A stretch of DNA of 5,162 nt from Niveispirillum sp. (lineage in GTDB: Bacteria > Pseudomonadota > Alphaproteobacteria > Azospirillales > Azospirillaceae): NCBI GenBank assembly GCA_016463045.1, contig JAEMSB010000207.1, forward strand, positions 1 to 5,162, given 5' to 3'. Numbering within the stretch: the first letter of the stretch is position 1; the number at the start of each line of letters is the position of its first letter. The notes under the pieces were generated by a model that saw only the letters and a list, made by a program, of their open reading frames with translations, was not told the DNA's origin and did no database searches. Made by a program: the position numbers and the translations under genes. Positions 1 through 5,162 of the stretch are shown here, piece by piece.

Positions 1-1926
1 CTGTCCGTCCGGGCGCTGCTGGCCTGTGGCACGGCACTGATCGCCCTGGCGCTGACCGCTGATGCCGCCGAACAGCACCCGGCCTCCATCCCGGCAGGCC
101 GGGGAGCCTATGTGTTCGGGGACAGTTCGTCGGACATGGGCAATCTCTACCTCACCCCCGGCCTGGTGGGAGAGGCCCCACCCACCAGCTATATCGCCAA
201 TGGCTGGACACGCGAGAGCAACGGCCTCATCTGGAACGAACGTCTGGCGCCCGGCATGCGACCGGTCAATGCTGGCCCGCCCTATGGCAACCGGCTTAAC
301 TTCGCCCATTCCAACGCCACCACGGGCCAGGGTGATGTCAGCACCGACGACCTTAATGCCTATGATTATGGTGTTCTGCGTCAGGTGGAGCGGTTTCAGG
401 CACTGCGCGCCGCTGGGGAGATAACAGTTCAGCCCGATGATCTGTTCTTCGTCAATGCCGGTCCCAACGATCTGATGAATGCCCTGTTCGCGGACGAAGG
501 GGACCCTGCTGCGGTCGTCGCATCCATGACGGCCAACCTGACAGGCACCGCCCGCAGCCTGTTCCAGGCCGGTGCCAAGCGTGTCTTTGTCTGGGACATC
601 CCCTATATCGATCAGGCCCCGCAGTTCAATTCCAGCACGATCCCTGATGACGCTCAGCCCCTGCTGGCACAGATACGGGGCGCCATGAAAGCGCTGTCGG
701 ATACGGCGCGAACGGCCCTGGACACTGCCCTGAGCCAAGTCGCGGTGCCAGCGGATGCCAATCTTGTCACGGTCCGCCTGTCAAAACTGCAAGAGCATCT
801 GGCCACCAATGCAAAGCAGTTGGGTTTCACACGACCGGTTACCGAGGGCTGTATCGATATCTATGCCGAGACGGTCTGTTCAAGTGACCGGGCCGTGCAG
901 AATCAGTTCCTTTTCATCGATAATCTGCACCTGACCGCCCCGGCCCAGGCCTACGAGGCTGCGTACTATGCGACGCTGGTGGATCAGGTCCTGGGCGGGG
1001 TGAACCGGCGCGCGGCGCGGATGGCGGATACTGGCATCGATGCCGGGCGGCTGGCCGCTGACCTGGGTCAGGCGGGCATTGCCGGAACAGATGGCAGGCG
1101 GGACGGATTTGGCCTGTTCGCCGATAGCGGTTGGCGTCGCCGCGATGCCGGCGGCGATGGCGCCACGGTGCGGCAGACGGTGAAGGCCGCGATCGCCGGC
1201 CTCTCCTATGACGATGGCGATGGCTGGCGCATCGCACTTGGCGGCGGGCCGCTGGAGGGCGCGGGCCGGTTCCAGGCGGGCGGCGGCTTTGACGTGAAGG
1301 GCGGGATCGCCAGCGTGCAAGTCGCCAACTCTATCGGCCCCGTGCGGCTGCGGTCCAGCCTGGGTCATGCATGGTTCGACCTGGACAGGATCACACGCCC
1401 CGGCGGCCTGCCCACGCTGACCCCGCGAGGTGACAGCCAGGGGGAGGCCAACAGTTACGGCTTCTCTGCCGTCTGGCATATCGATCTGGGCGACCTGTTC
1501 ATCGAACCCGGCCTCGGATTCGGCCTGGATGAGGCCTCGGTTAAATCCTATGCCGAGCGGGACGGGGCCGGCCTGGAGATGAAGATCGGCCGTATGAAGC
1601 GCAGTGACTGGACCGCGACAGCCGGCCTGACAGCAGGCTTCGGGCCGCTGACCTTGTCACCGGGCATTCGCCTGTCGGGTCAGGTGGAGGCGACCTATAC
1701 CCGGCATCTGGACCGGCCCGGCACCGCGACCCTGGCCGACCTGATCGACAATACCGCCCGGCCGGTCAGCCTGTTCGCGGGCGACGGCCCCCGCGACCGG
1801 GTGTCAGTGGCACCGGCTTTATCCCTGTCGCTGGGTGACCGCGCCACCCTGTCCGTGCGCTACGCCACACAGGTACGGGGCGATAAAGGCGATGCCGTGC
1901 GGGCGGGCCTGGCCTGGCGGTTTTAA
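1..1926 (+). CDS. GDSL/SGNH-family esterase autotransporter (5' end outside the window)
   Basis: Predicted surface-exposed lipase/esterase secreted by its own C-terminal barrel (type Va autotransporter). The frame is open from base 1, so the start codon lies upstream; 641 residues are visible, numbered here from base 1. Residues about 5-20 are a hydrophobic signal-peptide core (ALLACGTALIALALTA) ending in an Ala-x-Ala site near residue 22. The catalytic domain follows: block I GDSSSD at 40-45 (nucleophile Ser42), block III GPND at 154-157 (oxyanion Asn156), and block V Asp307-x-x-His310. Two cysteines (284 and 293) just before block V may form a disulfide. Residues about 357-641 are Gly-rich with alternating hydrophobic residues and end in a terminal Phe (AWRF), as outer-membrane barrels do. 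A GTG at 112 is a poor start because it would remove the signal peptide and cut into block I. Block II is unusual: NFAHSNA at 100-106, where the family normally has Gly. Family call is firm; substrate unknown. Confidence 0.93.
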   Translation: MSVRALLACGTALIALALTADAAEQHPASIPAGRGAYVFGDSSSDMGNLYLTPGLVGEAPPTSYIANGWTRESNGLIWNERLAPGMRPVNAGPPYGNRLNFAHSNATTGQGDVSTDDLNAYDYGVLRQVERFQALRAAGEITVQPDDLFFVNAGPNDLMNALFADEGDPAAVVASMTANLTGTARSLFQAGAKRVFVWDIPYIDQAPQFNSSTIPDDAQPLLAQIRGAMKALSDTARTALDTALSQVAVPADANLVTVRLSKLQEHLATNAKQLGFTRPVTEGCIDIYAETVCSSDRAVQNQFLFIDNLHLTAPAQAYEAAYYATLVDQVLGGVNRRAARMADTGIDAGRLAADLGQAGIAGTDGRRDGFGLFADSGWRRRDAGGDGATVRQTVKAAIAGLSYDDGDGWRIALGGGPLEGAGRFQAGGGFDVKGGIASVQVANSIGPVRLRSSLGHAWFDLDRITRPGGLPTLTPRGDSQGEANSYGFSAVWHIDLGDLFIEPGLGFGLDEASVKSYAERDGAGLEMKIGRMKRSDWTATAGLTAGFGPLTLSPGIRLSGQVEATYTRHLDRPGTATLADLIDNTARPVSLFAGDGPRDRVSVAPALSLSLGDRATLSVRYATQVRGDKGDAVRAGLAWRF

Positions 1927-1932
1927 GCAGAA

Positions 1933-1957
1933 TAGGGGCGGCTGGACGCCGCCCCTA
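1933..1957. terminator. Shared hairpin terminator between convergent genes
   Basis: A perfect 10-bp stem (TAGGGGCGGC pairing with GCCGCCCCTA) closes a 5-base loop. It starts 6 bases after the autotransporter stop and ends 1 base before the stop of the minus-strand small gene, so it can serve both. Neither side has a strong T run: TTCTGCTT follows on the minus strand and a mixed CCTATCCCTGTT on the plus strand. Position and stem strength support a bidirectional terminator; its efficiency is uncertain. Confidence 0.75.
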
Positions 1958-1958
1958 C

Positions 1959-2147
1959 CTATCCCTGTTGATCTTGGAAATACTGCCCCTCGAAGTCCGA
2001 CAGCAGTTCCTTCACGTCGGACAACAGCCCCTTGACCAGCCGGCGGTCTGGTTCGGTACACAGGGTTTCGTTCACGGCTTTACCCAATTGCACTGATGCC
2101 AGTGCCAACAGCTTTACGGCCATACGGTCTTCAAGCTTCATCACCAT
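1959..2147 (-). CDS. Small hypothetical protein, 62 aa
   Basis: I do not recognise this family. The protein is 62 residues, has no signal peptide or membrane segment, and looks mostly helical and amphipathic. It opens with MVMKLEDRMAVKLLALASVQ, has one cysteine (NETLCTEPDRR), and ends in an acidic helix (LLSDVKELLSDFEGQ) and a Gln-rich tail. Support for a real gene: it fills the gap between two clear genes, ends 1 base from a strong hairpin, and has protein-like composition. The frame is open further upstream to a TTG at 2204, but that codon sits directly against its only AGGA and inside the inverted repeat, so I chose the ATG at 2147. A second ATG at 2141 gives 60 residues. No good ribosome binding site precedes either: GGGAG is about 19 bases away and GGGG is adjacent. 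A weak sigma-70-like promoter may exist on the minus strand (TTGTCG at 2204-2199, CACTAT at 2181-2176, spacing 17). Confidence 0.6.
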   Translation of the reverse strand: MVMKLEDRMAVKLLALASVQLGKAVNETLCTEPDRRLVKGLLSDVKELLSDFEGQYFQDQQG

Positions 2148-2195
2148 CCCCGAACCAGACCACAGTCTCCCTTCAATAGTGGGGTGTGAAAAAAT

Positions 2196-2215
2196 TTTCG
2201 ACAATCCTGTCGAAA
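2196..2215. repeat. 8+8 bp inverted repeat in the divergent intergenic region
   Basis: TTTCGACA (2196-2203) and TGTCGAAA (2208-2215) are perfect reverse complements separated by ATCC. The repeat lies between the small minus-strand gene and the DGPF/sigma operon. The right arm holds the proposed -35 element of the operon, and the left arm presents the same hexamer TGTCGA towards the minus-strand gene. It could instead be the operator of a dimeric regulator. The repeat is seen directly; its role is inferred. Confidence 0.7.
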
Positions 2216-2234
2216 CACGGAAATCTCAAACGTC
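2208..2234 (+). promoter_or_regulatory. Predicted ECF42-type sigma promoter of the DGPF/sigma operon
   Basis: TGTCGA (2208-2213) and CGTC (2231-2234) are separated by 17 bases, an ECF-like layout with a C/G-rich -10 element. As I recall the literature, ECF42 promoters carry TGTCGA at -35 and a CGA- or CGTC-like -10, and the sigma factor autoregulates its own operon. The site lies about 55 bases upstream of the first gene of an operon that encodes just such a sigma factor, so autoregulation is the natural reading. The predicted transcript would start near 2240 and have a leader of about 45-50 bases. Confidence 0.65.
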
Positions 2235-2288
2235 AGGGGGATCAGGCATGGCGATTGGCGCCGCGCCTGGTCCAACAGGGAGATTTCC

Positions 2289-2642
2289 ATGGCCAAGTTC
2301 ATCCTGATTCTGCGTGAAAACCCCGCCACCTTTGCCAGCCTGTCACCTGACGATATGCAGGCGATCATTCAGGAATATAGCGCCTGGGCACAGAAACTGG
2401 GCATGGAAGGCCGGATGGCGGGCGGGGAGAAGCTGCGCGATGAAGGTGGGCGCCACCTCACAGCCCGGTCAGGCAGCCTCGTGGCCACCGATGGCCCTTA
2501 TGCCGAGGCCAAGGAAGTGATCGGCGGCTTCTTTATCATTGAAGCGGCGGACTATGCCGACGCCGAGACGGTGGCCGCCGACTGTCCACATGTGAGGTAT
2601 GGCGTGATCGAAATCCGGCAGGTCGACATTATCGATGGCTGA
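2289..2642 (+). CDS. YciI-like DGPF-domain protein, ECF42 sigma partner
   Basis: A 117-residue soluble protein of the YCII-related/DGPF family (dimeric alpha-beta, ferredoxin-like fold). The signature DGPYAEAKE lies at 68-76, followed by the typical EVIGGFFIIEAADYADA strand-helix (76-92) and the ending CPHVRYGVIEIRQVD (99-113). The N-terminal strand KFILIL and the MAGGEKL segment (43-49) also fit, and the length is normal. The ATG at 2289 has a good ribosome binding site, AGGGAG at 2277-2282, 6 bases upstream. Its stop overlaps the start of the sigma-factor gene by 8 bases. DGPF proteins are the standard genomic partners and probable targets of ECF42 sigma factors; their biochemical role is not established, and no enzyme activity should be assumed from the distant YciI dehydratase/peroxidase relatives. 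Family call is strong; function unknown. Confidence 0.93.
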   Translation: MAKFILILRENPATFASLSPDDMQAIIQEYSAWAQKLGMEGRMAGGEKLRDEGGRHLTARSGSLVATDGPYAEAKEVIGGFFIIEAADYADAETVAADCPHVRYGVIEIRQVDIIDG

Positions 2643-3906
2643 GGATGCGGGGCCACTGATCGCGGGTCTGTTCCGTACGGAGGCCGGGCACCTGACCGCC
2701 CGGCTCGCCCGGCTGCTGGGGCCTGGACACCTTGACGACGCCGAAGAGATTGTGCAGTCGGCCCTGACCAAGGCCCTGCATGTCTGGCCCCGCGCCGGCA
2801 TTCCCGACAATCCCAGCGGCTGGCTGTGGCGGGTGGCGCGCAATGAAGCGGTCGACGGTTTGCGCCGCCGCCGCTTCACAGCACCCGTCACGCCGGAAGA
2901 CCTAGCCGACAGCCTGCCCGATCACACCGCCGACGCCCACAATCCGCGCTTTGCCGCCGAACTGTCGAATGAAAAGCTGGGCCTGATGTTCGCCTGCTGC
3001 CATCCCGTGCTGACGGTAGAGGCGCGGGTGGCGTTGACCTTGAAATCCGTCTGCGGCCTGGGCACCGGACAGATCGCCCGCGCCTTCCTTCTGTCGGAAC
3101 CAACCGTGGCGCAGCGGATCACGCGGGCCAAGGCCAAGCTGGCCGACGCGAAGGTACCCTTTGCCGTACCGGCGGGCGCAGAGCTTCCTGAGCGGCTGGA
3201 GGCGGTGCTGGGCACACTCTATCTGTTGTTCAATGAAGGGGTCGGCACCAGCGATGGAGAGGACCTGATCCGGGCGGACCTGGTATCGGAAGCGCTGCAT
3301 CTGGCCCGGCATTTGGCGGACCACCCGGTGACGGGGCGACCGGAGGCGGAAGCCATGGCGGCCTTGACCTGCCTGACGGCAGCCCGACTTCCCGCCCGGC
3401 AGGGGCATGACGGGCTGCCAATACTGCTGGCCGACCAGGACAGGGGCATTTGGCACCAGGGGCTGATCGCCGCTGGATTCCGCCATCTGAAGGCTAGCAT
3501 GGCAGGCCCGGACGAGACCCGCTGGCATATCGAGGCTGCAATTGCCGCCGCCCATGCCATGGCACCGACCTGGGAAGCCACCGACTGGCCGCATATCGTC
3601 ATGCTTTATGATCGGCTGTCCCGGCTGGCGCCCGGCCCTGTCACCCTGCTGAACCGGGCGGTGGCGATTGGGGAGCGGGATGGTCCGGTGGCAGGACTGG
3701 CGGCATTGGCCCCGCTGGAAGGCGATGGGCTGATCGCCCGTTATCCCCTGTTCGCCGCGACAAAGGCGGCCATGCTGGAACGGCTGGGCGACCGGATGGG
3801 GGCGGCGGAACAGCTTCGCTATGCCCTGGACATCGCCGACCGGGTAGGGATCAACCAACCCGATCGGCGATTGCTGTTGGCCCGGTTGGACAGGGTGGTG
3901 GAATAA
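2635..3906 (+). CDS. ECF42-type RNA polymerase sigma factor with long C-terminal extension
   Basis: A cytoplasmic alternative sigma factor of 423 residues, about twice a minimal ECF. Region 2 spans about 10-80, with DDAEEIVQSALTKAL (34-48) and the core/promoter-binding stretch PSGWLWRVARNEAVDGLRRRR (60-80). After an acidic linker comes the family motif FACCHP (119-124). Region 4 lies at about 128-170, with the helix-turn-helix GQIARAFLLSEPTVAQRITRAK (145-166). From about 185 a helical, TPR-like/DUF6596 extension follows: LYLLFNEG (195-202), LADQDRGIW (265-273), ATDWPHIVMLYDRL (315-328) and GPVTLLNRAVAIGERDGP (334-351). In this group the extension is needed for activity and takes the place of an anti-sigma factor; none is encoded nearby. 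The start ATG at 2635 has no clear ribosome binding site and overlaps the DGPF gene by 8 bases, suggesting translational coupling. Probable targets are its own operon and other TGTCGA promoters. Confidence 0.94.
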   Translation: MAEDAGPLIAGLFRTEAGHLTARLARLLGPGHLDDAEEIVQSALTKALHVWPRAGIPDNPSGWLWRVARNEAVDGLRRRRFTAPVTPEDLADSLPDHTADAHNPRFAAELSNEKLGLMFACCHPVLTVEARVALTLKSVCGLGTGQIARAFLLSEPTVAQRITRAKAKLADAKVPFAVPAGAELPERLEAVLGTLYLLFNEGVGTSDGEDLIRADLVSEALHLARHLADHPVTGRPEAEAMAALTCLTAARLPARQGHDGLPILLADQDRGIWHQGLIAAGFRHLKASMAGPDETRWHIEAAIAAAHAMAPTWEATDWPHIVMLYDRLSRLAPGPVTLLNRAVAIGERDGPVAGLAALAPLEGDGLIARYPLFAATKAAMLERLGDRMGAAEQLRYALDIADRVGINQPDRRLLLARLDRVVE

Positions 3907-3909
3907 GTC

Positions 3910-3926
3910 TTGCGCGTGCGGCGCAA
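3910..3926. repeat. 6+6 bp inverted repeat just after the sigma-factor gene
   Basis: TTGCGC and GCGCAA are perfect reverse complements around a 5-base spacer (GTGCG), starting 4 bases after the sigma-factor stop. No T run follows, so as a terminator it would be weak. It could also be an operator for the downstream CBS gene. The FNR/FixK box shape does not fit: TTG and CAA are 11 bases apart here rather than 8. Confidence 0.4.
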
Positions 3927-3947
3927 CATCGCGTTCCCTGATTTGTA

Positions 3948-3963
3948 CGGGGTTAACACCCCG
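3948..3963 (+). promoter_or_regulatory. Hairpin or operator in the leader of the CBS gene
   Basis: CGGGGT and ACCCCG pair perfectly around a TAAC tetraloop. The hairpin ends 8 bases before the core ribosome binding site (AGGGGAGGA, 3972-3980) of the CBS-domain gene. It is followed by purines, not T, so it is not a terminator. It may be an operator or a leader hairpin affecting translation. The structure is seen directly; the role is a guess. Confidence 0.4.
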
Positions 3964-3986
3964 AAAGAGGAAGGGGAGGACCGCTT

Positions 3987-4421
3987 ATGCATGTGTCTGC
4001 CATCCTGAAGAACAAGGGCGCCACCATCATCACGACGCGCCCGGACGAAAGCGTATCGACCGTCGCCCATATCCTGCATGGCAACCGCATCGGCGCCATC
4101 CTGGTACTGAATGATGCGGGCGGTATCGCTGGCATCCTGTCTGAACGCGACATTGTGCGGGGACTGGCCCTGCATGGCGCCAGCGTCATGGACAAGCCCG
4201 TCTCCTCGCTGATGACAGCCAAGGTCGTGTCCTGCACACCGACCGACACGGTGGCGACGGTCATGAGCCGGATGACGGAGGGGCGTTTCCGCCATATGCC
4301 TGTGGTAGAGAACGGCATCCTGGTCGGCGTCATTTCCATCGGTGACGTGGTGAAGTTCCGCCTGGCGGAATATACCCATGAGGTGGAAAGCCTTCGGGAC
4401 TACGTGGCTGGCCGGGGCTGA
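3987..4421 (+). CDS. Stand-alone CBS-domain-pair protein
   Basis: A 144-residue soluble protein made almost entirely of two CBS domains, which together form a Bateman module that usually binds adenosine nucleotides (AMP, ATP, NADH or similar). CBS1 is about residues 8-62 and ends in the hallmark GILSERDIVR (49-58). CBS2 is about 72-126, starting at SLMTAKVVSCTP and containing FRHMPVVENGILVGVISIGDVV (101-122). A short charged C-terminal helix (EYTHEVESLRDYV) follows. The length is typical of alphaproteobacterial single-module CBS proteins. The ATG at 3987 has a very strong ribosome binding site (AGGGGAGGA), 6 bases upstream. It lies 80 bases after the sigma-factor gene and 56 bases before a UspA gene on the same strand; CBS and Usp proteins often co-occur in energy or oxygen stress. 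A role as a ligand-sensing regulator is likely, but the partner is unknown. Confidence 0.93.
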   Translation: MHVSAILKNKGATIITTRPDESVSTVAHILHGNRIGAILVLNDAGGIAGILSERDIVRGLALHGASVMDKPVSSLMTAKVVSCTPTDTVATVMSRMTEGRFRHMPVVENGILVGVISIGDVVKFRLAEYTHEVESLRDYVAGRG

Positions 4422-4440
4422 TCCCGGCCTTTGCCTTTTC
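4410..4440 (+). terminator. Hairpin with T-rich tail at the end of the CBS gene
   Basis: GGCCGGG (4410-4416) pairs perfectly with CCCGGCC (4423-4429) around a 6-base loop, followed by TTTGCCTTTTC. The stem straddles the CBS stop codon (4419-4421), so a ribosome terminating there would cover it. It is a credible intrinsic terminator or a partial one (attenuator) that lowers expression of the downstream UspA gene. The T tract is interrupted, so I expect incomplete termination. Confidence 0.6.
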
Positions 4441-4465
4441 CTTCGTATCGCCTGCCTTGCCTGAC

Positions 4466-4470
4466 AGGAG
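4466..4470 (+). promoter_or_regulatory. Ribosome binding site that fixes the UspA start
   Basis: AGGAG lies 7 bases before the ATG at 4478. The same frame is open upstream to a TTG at 4457, which would place the AGGAG inside the gene and has no site of its own. A second ATG at 4484 is 13 bases from AGGAG, which is too far. The site therefore selects 4478. Confidence 0.75.
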
Positions 4471-4477
4471 ATCGATC

Positions 4478-5032
4478 ATGTTCATGTCCATTTCCGGCGG
4501 CCTGTGGCCCCGCCGGGAAGATCAGCCTATTCCATCCCCCGGCCTCCCGTCCGAACAGACGGCACCGGCGGAACGGTTCAAGTTCCTTGTCTGTGTCGAT
4601 GGCAGCCCGCAAAGCCGGGCTGCCTTGCGCTTTGCCGCCCTGCGGGCCCGCAATACCGGCGGGCTTCTGGCCTTGTTGCATGTCTGCGAGCCTGTCGATT
4701 GCCATGGTTGGATGCGCGTGGCGGAAACCATGGAGGCGGAGCAGCGGGAAGAAGCGGAAAGCCTGCTTCAGGATCTGGCGGGTGAAGTTTGGGCCCTGAC
4801 GGGACTTATCGCAGAACTGCATTTCCGGCGTGGCGGCATCGGATCAGAAATCCTGGAAGCGATCAGGGAGGATGGCGATATCCACGCCCTGGTCGTGGGC
4901 GCCGCCCCCGCGACGGCGCGTAAAGGCAAGCTGATTTCCTGGCTGGCGGGGGAACTGGCCGGCTCCCTGGATATTCCGCTGGTCATCGTGCCCGGCAACC
5001 TGACGGCGCGGCAGATTGACCGGCTGGCATAG
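4478..5032 (+). CDS. UspA-family universal stress protein
   Basis: A 184-residue cytoplasmic protein with one Usp domain. The first 33 residues are a Pro-rich, probably disordered extension (WPRREDQPIPSPGLPSEQ) before the first strand. The domain begins at KFLVCVDGSPQSRAALRFA (35-53), with the conserved VDGS followed by helix 1. LLALLHVCEPV (63-73) is strand 2. A charged helix (AETMEAEQREEAESLLQDLA, 82-101) precedes the core strand ALVVGAAP (137-144) and the final strand IPLVIVPG (166-173). The ATP-binding loop Gly-x2-Gly-x9-Gly-Ser/Thr is not intact: only Gly141 is clear, Pro144 occupies the second Gly position, and GE (158-159) appears where GS is expected. It is therefore probably a non-ATP-binding UspA-type member. 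It follows the CBS gene on the same strand, after a hairpin, suggesting a co-transcribed stress module. Fold call is firm; role in this cell unknown. Confidence 0.9.
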   Translation: MFMSISGGLWPRREDQPIPSPGLPSEQTAPAERFKFLVCVDGSPQSRAALRFAALRARNTGGLLALLHVCEPVDCHGWMRVAETMEAEQREEAESLLQDLAGEVWALTGLIAELHFRRGGIGSEILEAIREDGDIHALVVGAAPATARKGKLISWLAGELAGSLDIPLVIVPGNLTARQIDRLA

Positions 5033-5043
5033 CGGCTGCGGCC

Positions 5044-5162
5044 TCACTCCCGGCGCAGCAGCCTGTCCGTGACGACATTGGCCCAGCGGCGGGACAGAAA
5101 GCAGGCCTTCATGCCCGCCGGGTTATAGCCATTTTCGACCCAGGCATAGAATTCATCGACGC
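5044..5162 (-). CDS. 3' end of an unrecognised minus-strand gene (partial)
   Basis: On the minus strand a frame is open from the window edge to a TGA at 5046-5044, giving 38 C-terminal residues: VDEFYAWVENGYNPAGMKAC at first, ending in WANVVTDRLLRRE. Most codons end in G or C (28 of 38 by my count), as in the neighbouring genes, and the peptide has normal composition with aromatic residues and a basic C-terminal helix. The gene converges on the UspA gene with an 11-base gap between stops. The start and most of the protein lie beyond base 5162. I do not recognise the family from this fragment. Confidence 0.6.
   Translation of the reverse strand, partial: VDEFYAWVENGYNPAGMKACFLSRRWANVVTDRLLRRE

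Noticed and set aside
880..1479. Minus-strand open frame of 199 codons opposite the autotransporter
   Set aside because: It is a GC-driven shadow of the real gene with no motif or ribosome binding context.
112..1926. Autotransporter starting at the GTG at 112
   Set aside because: The frame is open to base 1 and encodes a signal peptide; starting at 112 would remove it and begin one residue before the catalytic GDS motif.
2248..2307. 19-codon leader peptide (ATG at 2248) overlapping the DGPF start
   Set aside because: Its AGGGGG site (2235-2240) abuts the proposed -10 element and would lie before or at the transcript start, so it would not be in the mRNA; no conserved feature is visible.
2964..2969. 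Another TGTCGA inside the sigma-factor gene
   Set aside because: No CGTC or CGA lies at promoter spacing; chance occurrence in coding sequence.
2902..3858. Long minus-strand open frame (318 codons) opposite the sigma-factor gene
   Set aside because: It has no recognisable domain and lies wholly inside a clearly identified gene. Long antisense frames are common in GC-rich DNA.
3910..3926. FNR/FixK-type box before the CBS gene
   Set aside because: TTG and CAA are separated by 11 bases instead of 8, so the half-sites are wrongly spaced for a CRP/FNR dimer.
5035..5059. Terminator hairpin GCTGCG/CGCAGC after the UspA gene
   Set aside because: Only 6 bp with a 13-base loop, no T tract, and half of it lies within the convergent coding frame.

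Overview
The window is GC-rich, bacterial and densely coded. Codon third positions are strongly G/C. The gene content (an autotransporter esterase with a signal peptide and an outer-membrane barrel, an ECF42-type sigma factor with its DGPF partner, and a CBS-domain/UspA pair) fits a Gram-negative proteobacterium. An alphaproteobacterium of the Rhodospirillales/Sphingomonadales sort is my best guess, inferred from composition and gene style only. I see no mobile element, CRISPR array, tRNA or rRNA.

Left part (1-1957): the 3' 641 codons of a GDSL/SGNH hydrolase autotransporter whose start codon lies before base 1. It ends at a perfect 10-bp hairpin, which it shares with a small convergent minus-strand gene (1959-2147, 62 aa) of unknown function.

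Middle (2148-3906): an intergenic region holds an 8+8 bp inverted repeat. Its right arm contains TGTCGA, followed 17 bases later by CGTC. This reads as the autoregulatory promoter of an ECF42-type sigma factor. It precedes a two-gene operon: a YciI-like/DGPF protein (117 aa) and the sigma factor (423 aa), overlapping by 8 bases. The sigma factor has regions 2 and 4 plus a long helical C-terminal extension. No anti-sigma gene is present, as is usual for this group.

Right part (3907-5162): an 80-base gap with two short inverted repeats leads to a two-CBS-domain protein with a strong ribosome binding site. After a hairpin with a T-rich tail that overlaps its stop codon comes a UspA-family protein with a degenerate nucleotide-binding loop. 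The two probably form a small stress or energy-sensing unit, possibly with attenuation between them. The last 119 bases carry the 3' end of a convergent minus-strand gene that I do not recognise.

The most informative signal is the sigma-factor promoter: its -35 element is mirrored towards the small divergent gene, but a matching -10 exists only on the operon side.
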